64,000 nt of DNA from Haemonchus contortus. Its lineage: Eukaryota; Nematoda; Chromadorea; Rhabditida; Trichostrongylidae. The stretch lies in the NCBI GenBank assembly GCA_000469685.2, contig LS997566.1:35384420-35448419 (forward strand), in the 5' to 3' direction. How positions within the stretch are numbered: the first letter of the stretch is position 1; the number at the start of each line of letters is the position of its first letter. Below, one piece after another: positions 49,801 through 60,857 of the stretch. A program made the translations under genes and the position numbers. The notes beneath the pieces are model-generated. The model had not been told where the DNA came from. It ran no database searches and was given only the letters and a program-made list of their open reading frames with translations.

Positions 49801-52800
49801 ACGCTATGAATAGCGTCACTCCACTTTAGGGTCAAAGCAAACCTGGAGGTTCCTTATTCTCGTCTGCTTTCTCTGAAAAACAACCATCCGCTACTACCAC
49901 AGAAGATAAACGCAGCCAAGGTAAAATCTTGTTGGTGTTGTTTTCTTCTTTTATATGATCTTCAAACTTTTAGATGCATCCCTAGCAAAACCTAATGTCA
50001 GCCCAATCACCTCAAAGCCGCTTTTTGGTGGTTCATGTGAGTTTAATTCAGATATTGCAAAAATGATTGTGTCTGATATACTATTTTTAGTTGAGCGCAT
50101 ATTCCCTTACTGATTGGTCAAGCCTAGGTTGTGAACTAGCTCGTTCACACATGGGGAAATTATACCGTTTTTGCATGGTCAGTATGTGAAGTGACTTGCC
50201 GAAAGTTGCATGGGTGCTTGCTCAAGTAGATGAAGCATTTTGAGTGGGCGAGCTGTCACTTGACGAAAGATTACGGTATGCAGTAGCATTATGACAGTCC
50301 TTGAATAGATATGAATTTCATATAAAAAATATGTAGGATGCAAAGAAGAATTAGAATTGTCCCAAATATGTGCATGGGTTACCGTTCTTTCTCGAGCACA
50401 AAGGTAAACAGATACAGACAATATTACGAGACAGCAGCCACAGAAGGTGTTTTTGATCTTTTCTTATCCGCTTCTGAGATGAAAGTCTTTCCAGCTGCTA
50501 GTCCCATCACAACCGCAACGTCACTAACGTCGAAGCCGTTGTTTGGTGAGGTTCTCCTTTCTGTCGGTCCTATCTAATGCCTTAGAATATGGTAATAGTC
50601 ACAATGTTTACTTTGTTGTTCCCTTCTTTGTGGTAGTCCACAGGTATCGAATAGTTAGTCTTGCCGAGTGCATTGAACTTTTTCAATTTTGCAGCAGCTC
50701 TAGTCGAACTTCCTCTGAAACTTCACAATTTCCCAACTTTGATGGGTGTGCCATTACTTCTTTCTTGAGAAGGTTATGGCATTTTAGGTACGACAGGAAC
50801 ATCTGACAACGAGAAGAAAGATGAGAAACCTCTCCCAATCTCTGAAAACAAAGGTCTGATCTGCTGTAAACCGTTTTGTAGACCATTTTCCTTTCATTTC
50901 ATTTTCTTTATTCTACTTTGGAATATTCAGCATCCGTAAGTGAGGACAAGAAGGAAGACAAGCAGGCACCTCTTTCTGGCACTGCAGGTAAAGAATATCC
51001 CGACCTCATGGCTGGTTCTTTATCTACTATTGGAGTGGTCTCATTTACAGCTGTCTCTGCTTCGGACAAGAAGGATGAGAAGCCGTCGTCTCTGTTTGGT
51101 GGCACAGGTGAGCGGCGAATGAAATATTTTAGTGTGAGATCTACTTGGTTGGTCTATGAAATTTAGGAACACTAAATGTCGAAAAGAAGGAAGAAAAAGT
51201 AACATCGATTTTTGGAGGTTTAGGTTAGTTATATTGTTTTATTCTAAAATGGAAATTGAAGTGACTCAGTAAATTCAAGGAACCACAGCAAATGCTACTT
51301 CAGAAAAGAAGGATGAAAAACCAACGTCGCTGTTTGGAAGTTTGGGTAGGTGTATTTTACTGTGCCCTATTCCCTTGACGGTTTTCCCAGAACTTATGAA
51401 CGGTCAGTTACCGTGGCTTTGTTATTTGAGGTTCGAATGTTGAAAAGAAAGACGAAAAGCCGTCTACCTTGTTTGGAAGTGAGTTTTGGAACGTCAACAT
51501 GAGCGAGACAATATAATTTTTGTCCTTCAGAAACTGCTACATCTCTGAATCAGGAACAGAAAGAAGAAAAGCCGTCATCAATCTTTGGAGGTTAGGAGAA
51601 GCTCTCATTACGCGGACTGATCTGTGCTAAAATTTTGTGAAATTGAATGTTTTAGGAGGCTCGGTTGCTCCGGCCGTTGACAAAAAAGATGACAAACCAC
51701 CCTCAATATTCGGAGGCTTAGGTGCGTTGATATGGTTCTACTTAGTTGTGGGAGCTCATATGCGCTAGTACTTATATGATACTAGAATGTGAGGAGGAAC
51801 ATTCCAGCACAAACCGCGCCGAAGTCAATTTTCGGAAAGGATGTGTCTGTGAAAACCTCTGAGTCCGAGCAATCAGCGAAACCTCCAGAATCTGCAGCCT
51901 CGCAAGACGCAACCAAACCCAGTAAGTCAGCTGCTCACAGTAGTTGCCTCAATACTCGACGGCATTCTTTCGTTGCGTTAAATGGAACTGGTTGGGAAAA
52001 ATTTTGCTCGAGATTTAGGTGTGTTTGGGTCACCCAAAGCCTTTGGCCAAGCCGAGACGAAAACTGAACAAGGTCAGCCTTTAGAATTTTGAAACTTAGC
52101 AGAAGAAATCAATGTGCGCAGTTCTAAGTAGTTTGGAGTCAGACACAAGCTGTTCAAGCTGTACTTCGTTGAGTCGCTTCAAAAATACGTCTTGAGTGGT
52201 CCTTATTCGAGTATGTCCGAGAAGAGGCTGATTCAAAACATGAGAAAATAAATAAATATGTTCAATATTTTAAATTTTTGAAAATATTTCTCTAACGAAT
52301 ATTTTCATGGAGAGGCCATGTAATTGTTAATCCTGACACACGCTGGAAGAAGTGTGATTAGTAGTAGAGCAAACATGCTTTTAGTAAATGGGCCATAGGT
52401 TTAGGAAATGGCCCTTCTTCCTGCTCGCAGATTCTTACCCCATCCGGTTGTAACGCCGTAGCTCGAACCAAAGACTTAGAATGTCACAAATACTTTATTT
52501 TTTTGAAGTTCTTTTGACCTGTTTTGATATCAATCACATATACACATTACATTTCCTACTAGCTTTTGCTCCGTCTTGCAGAGGCTCAATGTTTGCTGCA
52601 GCTGTACTGAGTCTTGCTTTTAAACATTTTCTTCTAGGGCCTGCTCAAACCAGCGCTTTTGGTAGCATTTTCGGGTCGAAGCCGGCTGGAGCAGGTTAGT
52701 TAAATGAACCTTTTTCGATATTGTTCTTAGTTATTTGTTTTCTTTTGCTATTGTTTATTCAGAAAGTGCAACTAGCCTTTGTTTTCTTTATCATATCATT

Positions 52801-54468
52801 TCCTGTTTAAGCCACAGCTGTGACGACATCAAGTCCACCCGCTTCTGTGACGTTTTCGTTCAAACCGAAAACTGCGGCAGAGAGCCAGCCAGCTGCCGCA
52901 AGTACTGCGTTCAGTTTTGGTTCTAAGCCCGCCACTACCTCATTAGGTTGGTTTTGTGTTGGGAAAAAGCTTGAAATTCAAACCATTACTTATTGTTGTC
53001 TGCTGTTCAAGGTTTTGCTGCTGCAGCTGCTTCAGCGGCCGCGACAGCCGACACAGATGAGGGCATGGATGACGACGGTGCTGCTGGTGGTACATCTCAG
53101 GCGACCAGCAGCATTTTCGGAGGAGGCTTTATGAGGTGCTGCATCGTCAACTTCCACAATGGCTTCTTGTTACTTTACTGTGTAGTGCGTCGTAGAAGCT
53201 TCTGCAGGGTTTTATTGATAAAGTGAATTTCAAGGAAGGGCCTCCTAGTCGGCTGGGGGCTACCACCTATGGGTGTTTTTCAAGTATTCTCTCGCAGATT
53301 TTGCCTAAATTTTGAAATGATTTGGGTTAGGGATTCTAGAGTATTCGTGTGCGAGAATTAGTGTTTTTTTACAGTGGAATTGGCTCTAGCTCGAGCGCAA
53401 ACGCAGCTAAGAATGTGTTTGGCATGGGAACTAGTAATTTGCTGAAGAACGCAGCAGCAAAGCAGGAGACAAGCTCAATCTTCTCCAAAGGAGGGCAGAC
53501 ATCGGTACGTTTTGTGTTGTTTAATGATGAAAGTGAACACAAGTTATTTGATTCAATCACCTTAAAATACATTGTTGAAGGTCTTCGGCTCAGGCTCTCA
53601 GCCATCGACATTCGCCTCAGCGGCACAAAAAGCTGCCCAGTCATCTTCTCCTATAACGTCATCGGTCTGTTGCTATTCTGTTCATCGGTTGTTAGAATGA
53701 AAGCTTATGTCAGGCTGAATTTTAAAGGTATTCGGTTCAACTCCGAAATTCGGTGGTCCACCGGTATTCGGAGGAAAACCAGTGTTTGGATCACCTACTC
53801 AAGCATCGACCGCTTTTGGAGGAGGAGCCGCTACCAGTGGAGGATTTTCAGCGTGAGTACTTCTTCTATACCAAACTAAGTGAAAGAACGTCAAAATGCG
53901 GTCGCGTAATTCACTCTGGTAATTTCGGGAACAATGGGGTATCAGCCAGCTGTGAAAACCAATCCTGCTTTGCTGGAAGGTTAGAAGCTCATCGTTTCCA
54001 CCGCTTCCCTCCCGTGGAACTTATGTTGCCTAAAAATTAATAGTAATTCCCTTTAGTTTCATTGCACAGACTTTTCAATTTATCCGAAGGTTTTGATATT
54101 TGTTGGACCTTTTACGAGTCCATCTTGGTCTACCTTCATGTTTCATTTCTCTTTCTATAATAATATTTGATAGATATTTGGAGTTGGCGTCTAATAACGA
54201 TTGACTGAATGAACATTCATTTGAGGATCAAAAAGTACCTTTATTCAGGTTCTCTGGCAATAAAAATCTGTTTGGTGGAGTGGCTTCCAGCGGCGGTGGT
54301 AGCTCGCTTTTCGGAGGCGGATTGTCGAGTCAAACCCAACAAAAGCCGAGCTCATTGTTTGGAGGAGGGCAACATGCCAGGTTAGGTCACATTGTGCATT
54401 GGACAGTTCTACACCTAGATTCATTCTTTTGATTTTTTTCTTTCAGCTCGTTCAGTACTTGGCGTTAG
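44947..54468 (+). CDS. npp-14: Nup214-type nucleoporin, NPP-14 homologue (42 exons)
   Basis: I rebuilt 42 exons totalling 4581 nt (1526 aa) with consistent phases; coordinates are in the three region entries below. The order is that of Nup214: an N-terminal beta-propeller (residues 1 to about 410, with [71 protein letters not shown]), a Ser/Ala/Pro linker, a coiled-coil region (about 590-890), then a long FG-repeat tail ending SSFSTWR; the human protein also ends in a Trp-Arg motif. Nup214 sits on the cytoplasmic face of the nuclear pore, docks the mRNA-export helicase Dbp5/DDX19 through the propeller and binds transport receptors through FG repeats. The start at MSAAFT follows a trans-splice-like acceptor; an upstream exon cannot be excluded. 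A few splice choices in FG exons are ambiguous because many frames stay open. Confidence 0.9.
46991..49269 (+). other. npp-14: npp-14 linker and coiled-coil exons 10-18
   Basis: Exons: 46991-47406, 47460-47581, 47677-47839, 47967-48071, 48167-48258, 48336-48431, 48494-48648, 48742-48907, 49147-49269. The linker is rich in Ser, Thr, Ala, Pro and Gln with a few FG pairs ([13 protein letters not shown]). The helical part includes [38 protein letters not shown] and [16 protein letters not shown], consistent with the Nup214 coiled coil that binds Nup88 and Nup62. The long final part of exon 16 past ERK was needed to reach a phase-2 donor matching exon 17. Confidence 0.8.
49353..54468 (+). other. 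npp-14: npp-14 FG-repeat exons 19-42
   Basis: Exons: 49353-49458, 49548-49637, 49692-49747, 49830-49920, 49974-50036, 50495-50545, 50788-50853, 50931-50987, 51051-51107, 51167-51223, 51280-51345, 51431-51478, 51531-51590, 51656-51721, 51808-51921, 52019-52072, 52638-52694, 52812-52946, 53012-53135, 53375-53504, 53581-53664, 53728-53852, 54249-54380, 54447-54468. The encoded tail is low-complexity with FG, FGG, VFG and LFGG motifs, typical of disordered nucleoporin domains that bind transport receptors. The stop is TAG after TWR. Confidence 0.78.
50788..51721 (+). repeat. npp-14: Tandem one-repeat-per-exon array in npp-14
   Basis: Eight successive exons (50788-50853, 50931-50987, 51051-51107, 51167-51223, 51280-51345, 51431-51478, 51531-51590, 51656-51721) are 48-66 nt long and phase 1 at both ends. 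Three neighbours are exactly 57 nt. Most encode a copy of a unit like [31 protein letters not shown] or [16 protein letters not shown]. Introns are mostly 52-85 nt. This looks like repeated duplication of an exon-plus-intron unit of roughly 110-150 bp. Confidence 0.85.
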
Positions 54469-54580
54469 TTTTCAACTGGACATACTCTTCTTTATTGACC
54501 ACGTAAACTTGTTATGAATGAAATTTTGTTGATGTTGAAATGCCGGTAGTATTTGAAAGTTCTGTGAAATTGTTTGAATG

Positions 54581-54586
54581 AATAAA
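54581..54586 (+). terminator. npp-14: Polyadenylation signal AATAAA for npp-14
   Basis: AATAAA lies 112 nt after the npp-14 stop on the same strand and is followed by T-rich sequence, consistent with a nematode 3' end. Confidence 0.7.
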
Positions 54587-55107
54587 GTTGTTCTTATTTA
54601 TTTTTCAATTGTTCTTTTCTCTGTTGTTTGTCGCCATAGTTTATGAATTTAATATTAAAGTACGTGCGAACCCTTTTGTAATGATAGAAATATGAGGAAT
54701 CTGTTCGGCTATGGAACTAGTTTTGAAGGTGCGGCGTGGGTGAGATGTTGATTGTTGTCCATAACGACCCCATCGCAGCGAAGGCCGTTTGGTTGAATTC
54801 TATGAAGTGGTGGGCGTGAAGAACAGGTGACTGGTCACAATTTAATACTTTCTATGCATGGTATTGGAGTGCTTCCTTTACTTTTTTGTAGATTTTCGAA
54901 TTCAGTGAAAACTTTATTGATTTACTGATTTTAATGGTCTTACTGGTGTTATGGCATGGTTTTTTCCTCTTCGATAACTAGCAGTTGAATAGTCGGATGG
55001 TGAGACCTGCTGTAATGAAGTATGTTGAAAGGAGATGGGGCATTATGCCTTGATCATTATGTACGTTTTCGGAAGAGGTCAATAACAAACTTTCAGCCTC
55101 GTTTCAA

Positions 55108-55335
55108 AGACGCGCCATGCATTTAACCTTCATTTTGAATTGTAGTGGCGTTTTGAGTGCGGTGCGTATGTGGACTATACAATGAATCGCACTGACTAGT
55201 CGAGGTGCAATTTACCAGTACTTTTATCCTACCTTATGTTTTCATCCCAGATGACTGACCCTGGAGGAGTGGGAGGTTTCGTAGTCTTGGAAGAGTTCCG
55301 ATCTCAGAACCATCCCCGTCTACCCCACCGCCACC
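55108..55335 (-). repeat. SINE-like dispersed repeat copy
   Basis: Motifs in family order: GTGCGTATGTGGACTATACA, ATGAATCGC, TACTTTTATCCT, ATCCCAGATGACTGACC and CTGGAGGAGTGGGAGG. The tRNA-like head at the right end is degraded. Confidence 0.6.
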
Positions 55336-56198
55336 TGCCACTACACCACTTCCACCCTCATATGACGAAGTGGGAACTTACTAATGAAGAATTTCTTCAG
55401 CAGTAGCCTGGAGTAATGTAGATCAAGGGAATCGTGAGAAGATTCTGAGTTTGAAGGGAAGAAGAGGAACATTCTGAGTTCGCATCTACCCGTAGCCACT
55501 CGAAGATAGTCACTTTCAGAACTGGTCAGTAAGACTTTTCTGAAGAGAAAGTCTGGCCACTGGGTCACCGCAGACGGGGCGACGTTCACCCGATGTTCCC
55601 TGAGAACCAGTTGGCGATGAGACCACGCTAAAAGAGTGGTCGTAGCGATCAACTACACGTGTTTCTCGTCAACCTTTGGACTTCAACACCTCATAGCAGG
55701 GAGGCAGCGTTCCCGATGTTCGATCACTGAAAAGGTTGAACTCTGGGAACCTGTGATTGGCCTTGAAAAGCCTTTTTCGCTTTTCAGTTTTTATGAACTC
55801 CATACAACATTAACGTCGCTGGTAACCTAGTGCTTTTGCGTTTAGTGAGTAGAGTTTATACTTTCGAGTGCAGAAACCTTATTGGGCCGGCCAGCCATGA
55901 TCTGAAATACCACTGAAAACTATGAAAAATACTTTTGTCGCTTCAGTTCTTTATCAACTCTCGCCGCTTCGCAGCGCCTGCCTTCCTTATGGACCTCCCT
56001 CATTACAATTAAAGTCCTCTGCTGGCCAGGGCAGGACCACAGTCAGTAATAGGGAGAATGGGTGCCGGAGGCTTTGCGGCTGTGCTCTCCGTCACCATTC
56101 AGAAAAAGGTGTAAGGAGGCTTCTCGTCTTCTTGGAGAAGATTTCAGGAGTTGTACTGGGGAGTCTTCTGGTTTGTTTTGTGTGCTGTAGAACGGACT

Positions 56199-56478
56199 CC
56201 ACCCGGCCGGGTGTGTTGCGATTCGTGCGATTCTGGATGTGCGCGGCGAATTGCGCGGCAAAATTCGGTGCGATTTCGACGACTACAGCGTTTATCATTG
56301 GGGCCCAAATTCGAAGTAAACTAGGTTAGTAGGATTGTCCGAACCTACCAAAGTACTCTACTTCAAGTTTGCGTCCCAGTGTTAGGCGCCAGAGTTGTTT
56401 GAATCATCGCGAATTTCGCAGCGCAATTTGCCGCGCGCGAACAGAATCACACGAATCGCACGTCCCCCCACCCGGCCC
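56199..56478. mobile_element. Foldback element, GC-rich arms, copy 3
   Basis: The ends CCGGCCGGGTGTGTTGCGAT and CACGTCCCCCCACCCGGCC are mutually inverse in part, and ATTCGTGCGATTCTGG is mirrored by CAGAATCACACGAAT. GCGGCGAATTGCGCGGCAAA is mirrored by CGCAGCGCAATTTGCCGCGC. The centre shares TGGGGCCCAAATTC-like and TACTCTACTTCAAG motifs with copies 1 and 2. Confidence 0.75.
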
Positions 56479-56854
56479 AGTAACTGTCGAGTTATCGATC
56501 TTTTGAGGGAATTAGTTTACCTGAACCTAGCATCGAGGCTGTGTTCAGTGGTGTGTGAAGATGGCCAACCCTTCCCTGATGGGATTCCAGGTAATTATCA
56601 AAAATGGTATTAATTGCCAATAATTGTCGACCACTTGAGCTGTTTCGATTAAATTTCGCTTCTAAGATCTGACTTCGCCTCAAAGAGCCGCTCACCGGCT
56701 CAACAAACCGGTGTCTTGGTGAGAGGGCGCAGACGAGCAGAAAACTGGTGCGGCGTGGGTTGGCTCGACACGGGTGCTCCTATGGCAAGCGCGGCGGTTC
56801 CGCGGCCACTTCCTTACCACACCCGGCCTACACAGCGCTGAAAGTAAATATAGT

Positions 56855-57230
56855 TGGTAGAGGGGAGGCAGCGCTCTTTTGAACCACTGAGGGACTGAGG
56901 GCTAGAACGCGGGTAGCCGACTTTACTTGTTCTTAGAGATGCTTTTTAGCCAAAAGAATATTGTTTTCACCTAACTTCAAAAAGGGGAGGAGCTCCGGTT
57001 CAGGTGAGATGATTATCTCGTGCAAAAAGCTGAGATGAACTGAACATCCAATTGCTTCACCCACCCCGGAGCTCCTTCCTTCTTAAGTTTGGGTAGAAAA
57101 TGCACCGTTTCATAATAATAAAATCTATAGAACGTCCTAAGCACCATTATGGGCTCGGCTACTCTTCCTTCTCTGCGCTCTGGCCGTCAGGGATTCAAAA
57201 GAGCGCCCCCTCCCCTCTCCTAGTTACATT
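56855..57230. mobile_element. Foldback element, GGGG-ended, copy 2
   Basis: Left arm GAGGGGAGGCAGCGCTCTTT then GAACCACTGAGGG; right arm CAGGGATTCAAAAGAGCGCC then CCCTCCCCTCTCC. An inner inverted pair, GGAGGAGCTCCGGTTCAGGT and CACCCCGGAGCTCCTTCC, lies in the centre. It resembles 24908-25235. Confidence 0.7.
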
Positions 57231-57924
57231 TTCAATGGGATATACTTGGAGTGATCTGTGAATTCTCTATCATGTTCCCTTCACTGTTCCTTCTTCGACT
57301 CATTGGGGTCCGGAATCTCCTCCCCTAAAACGGCCTCGCACACGCCGCACCCGCCGCGTATCGCAGGATTGCGATGGAAGATTGGAGCGCGCAATTTGTG
57401 AGCTAGGGAGTTCTTTAATTATTCGGATTGGCGGCCGCTCTCTTCAATTCCAATGCGATCTTGATCGTCGCTAATATAGGAGGAGTCATTCTAATTAATC
57501 ATGTTTAATAGACATGAAAACGAAGTAGTAACAGAAAAAACAACCAAATTTAATAACAAAAAGAAGGCAACCAATGAAAAATTTTGCGTCATATCGATTG
57601 ACGGGGAGGCAGGGTGATCACGGTAGTTGCGGTGACATTTGCCGCAGGAGAGAATGCCGCAATTGGGGAGAAGTTCCGTTACCCGACTCATTGTACCCTC
57701 TACTTCGCTCCAAATTAGTTTTATTGTCTTTGAACGTGTTATTCTTCTGCTTAGTTCATTCTGTAGTCTACGTCTGTTTTACATACAAATGATGTGATTT
57801 CATTTATTCAATATGCGCTCTACATTGAATAAATAAAATCGTTACGACATTGAATATTAGTTACATTACACTACATTGAATCAGGCAAAAAAGTAGATGA
57901 ACAAAGTTTTTGGGTGGAAATTTG

Positions 57925-58195
57925 GTTGGGGTTAGGGAGGGGGAGGGGCACCGATTTCTATGTCTAACGAGGGGAGGATCCAGTGGAACGTCCGATTCTT
58001 ACCTGGCAACCAGCTTTTTGCTCCAGGAAATCATCTCTCCACTCCTCGACAGGCTAAAAATTTGTAGTTTATTTGGTGAAACCGATCTTCCTTTGCTAGA
58101 ATGCGTCTCTGAGCATAAGTAAAATCAGCCGTTTCTCCTGTGGGCTCTAGAACTCAATGTTGAATAAGGGCCTTGCCCCCTTCCCTCGACTATTT
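57925..58195. repeat. Possible diverged relative of the GGGG foldback element
   Basis: GGGAGGGGGAGGGGCACCG at the left, AACGTCCGATTCTTACCTGG inside and GGGCTCTAGAACTCAATG then GCCTTGCCCCC at the right resemble parts of 24908-25235 in the same order, but similarity is patchy. Confidence 0.35.
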
Positions 58196-58854
58196 TTCCA
58201 TCCAACTTTAAAATGCAATTTGTTTTGTGTGGGTGGTAGGTTGTAAAAGTACAAAAGATCTTGGAAGAACTTTGCCGATTTGAACTTTTTACGACGAAGA
58301 ATGGACGGCGGTGTAATGTTATGCGATGCAGGCAATTTGTATGAAACTGGCATTCAGTCGTATGAAATTCCATCTGAACATTCCATCTACCGCAGCAAAC
58401 ATTCCACACAGGACGCACATTATTGTTTCAAGATGTTGCTCAACTATAAATTGTGTTTTTCAATTGATGCAGCTGCATTGTACGTATAGTATGCCCGATT
58501 GGGCGTAATGATTGATGATCGGGTTGTCGTTTGTAATGCACACCGATGGTAGCCCCGCAGCGAACATCTGGTCTACGTAGTCCAATCCGGACACTTTCTT
58601 ACATACTCGTTAGGGAACCATCGCCCATACGCCCCCTCGTCGGCCGTCACATCCCATTAAGCGGCCAGCCTATTTTCATGTCGTATTCCTTGTCAACAAA
58701 TTCACATTTCTGGAGTAATACCCTTCTCTTCGACTATATAGTCCTGTCGTAAATATATTATTTTGTTATTTTATTATTTCATGTTTTTATGTGTGTATTT
58801 CATATTATTTTTTATTTTTTAGCGAATGTGGGTAATGGGAAACTTTCACACGCG

Positions 58855-59035
58855 TGTATCCGGAAATCGAATCCTAGATTGGTAACCGCCCATGCCAATT
58901 ATGCCTCCCGTCATGCCGGGGTCATTCGGTTGGAACCAGCTTTGGTGGGAGGATAAAAGCATTGACTTGCCAATCGGCTATTCGTCACAAGTCATTTTAT
59001 GGGCCAGAGAGGCCACATACGATGTAAAGCCTCAG
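58855..59035 (+). repeat. SINE-like copy, opposite orientation, abutting its inverse
   Basis: The head carries ATCGAATCCTAGATTGGTAA (B-box-like on the plus strand). Further right, TTGGTGGGAGGATAAAAGCA and TTGACTTGCCAATCGG are inverse to the family body. It is followed directly by a copy in the other orientation at 59088-59310. Confidence 0.6.
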
Positions 59036-59087
59036 ATTCCCGAATAAAGAATTGGGCGTTGATCACGTACCTGGAATACGCCACGCA

Positions 59088-59310
59088 CTCGTCTTCCATT
59101 CATAATCATAATAGGTTTTGATTGTGTTTGTGGCTTACAAAATGCCTTGTTATGGCCAGCTATGTACAAGTCAGTACGTTTATCCTGCTTAACAAGTCTG
59201 AGACCAGTTGAGTGACCCCGAGGGATGGAATGTTTGGTCGGCCTGGGCAGATACTGGTCTGAGATTCGATCCTTGGACCATGCGTGCGCGATAGTGCGCC
59301 ACATTCCCCT
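59088..59310 (-). repeat. SINE-like dispersed repeat copy
   Basis: Motifs in family order: GTTTGTGGCTTACAAAATGC, TATGTACAAGTCAG, ACAAGTCTGAGACCAGTTGA, CCCCGAGGGATGGAATG, TTGGTCGGCCTGGGC. On the minus strand GGATCGAATCTC is a near B box, preceded by a GCGCACTATCGCG stretch. Confidence 0.65.
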
Positions 59311-59770
59311 ACGTCACCTTCCAAGTTGTTCATAATTATTGTATGAATAACTTTGGCAGTACGCATCCCAAGTAGTCCGTCCCTGCCTTAGGACCGCTTA
59401 CGTGACCATCATTACTTTTGTTATGGGAGTTGAGAGTCGCTGAGTAATGTTCCGTAATAGAATGGTTCTCATAGCAAAAACGCTGGTCACCTACCTTTCC
59501 GTGCCAAACTGAATATTACGATCCCATAAATTTATGGTAACTGTTTATTTCCCTCTCAAGACCGGTCCTTTTTCATGCAACATCTTCTGGATTTTGATCT
59601 TCGTTACCTTAATGCTATTCTGTACGGTAATTTGATAATCCGATGTAGATAAGGCGTAAAGGCGGAGTTGTTCAGTGGTCCAAGTTCGGTTCGATGGGAA
59701 AAACAAGGAAGCGGAACAAGTCCGTTTGCTACCGTCATATCGGGAGCTCCCTTTTGCAGCTGATTTGATG

Positions 59771-59802
59771 GGAGGAAGGGGGGGGAGGGGGGGGGGGGGG
59801 GG
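59771..59802 (+). repeat. G-rich low-complexity tract
   Basis: Long G runs broken by single A residues are visible. The tract could form a G-quadruplex, and its length may be misassembled. Confidence 0.8.
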
Positions 59803-60474
59803 TGACGAGATATGTGATCAACTGCCAGTATGATGCTCTTTTCGATGAGATTTACTTGTTGATTTTGCTTCAAATGAAGTGGAAGTACTTCGGTGATCTC
59901 ACTGCTTTTACCAGTTATCGTACCTCATCGCTCATTCAAAGACCGGACGTAGACGTTGGAAGGAAAGGAATCTTCCGGGCCAAGGTACAGTACTCGTGGC
60001 TTTCTTATTATCTCTTCGCCATCTGACCGGCCTCCTTACTTCCGTATTCTTTCAATATGAAATTTATCGTAAACTTTCAGTCAGCCCTTTCAATCACTCG
60101 AAATTATCGAGAAATTCATAATGGCCAACTGGATTGCTGTCAATTAGATAAATGTCTCTTTGACACTCTTTTTTTTTATAATTTCGCGGAGAAACGTTCT
60201 GTGTTGGGCGAGCAGTGGTACAGAACTGGATGTTTTGGGCGCTCTGTTCTGAGTATTCCAACCCTGACGTTCTTGGTCGTTCTTTGCCATTTTCGAATTC
60301 AGATTACCTCCCTGAGCGGTTGCCGCATCTCTGCTCCCCACATATGATTTTCAATCTAATGATCTCTAGCGCTTCTGATCACGATTTCTTCTTGAAATAA
60401 AATTACCGAACATCTCTTTACCAACTCCTCGGGATCAAGGATAAAGACTTTTGGCTTTGATTGGTTTCGTTTTT

Positions 60475-60770
60475 GAGATGCGCCATCGCAATCGACCTCG
60501 ATTAGGAATTTTGATGGACGTTGATTACCTATATGGTTTATACAATGGCTTGCCGTAGTCGGTTGATGTGTAACTGAGGGCTCTCATATGATAGACAAGT
60601 GTGGTACCAACAAGCCGACCCCGCAGGGATGGAGGGCTTGGACGATCCGGCCCGTAGAGTTCGAGCCGCGAACATTGTGTGGTAGCGCACCAATATGGGC
60701 TCGGTCGGCCGGGCGGGTATCGACCTAGGATTCATTCTATGGAACGGGGTGTGGTAGTGCGCCTTTTGCC
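60475..60770 (-). repeat. SINE-like dispersed repeat, possibly with a duplicated head
   Basis: It contains GAGATGCGCCATCGCAATCG, ATGGTTTATACAATGGCTTG, CCGACCCCGCAGGGATGGAG and GGCTTGGACGATCCGGCCCG. Two head-like segments follow: GAGTTCGAGCC with TGTGTGGTAGCGCACC, and a second with ATCGACCTAGGATTC and GTGTGGTAGTGCGCC, suggesting an internal duplication or nested copy. Confidence 0.6.
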
Positions 60771-60857
60771 TCAAATTACTTCTGCTCTTCAAAAAGGATC
60801 CGTTGAATCAGATTCTACTCATGGGACACACTGAACCGCCTCTTCGGGATTGAAGAT

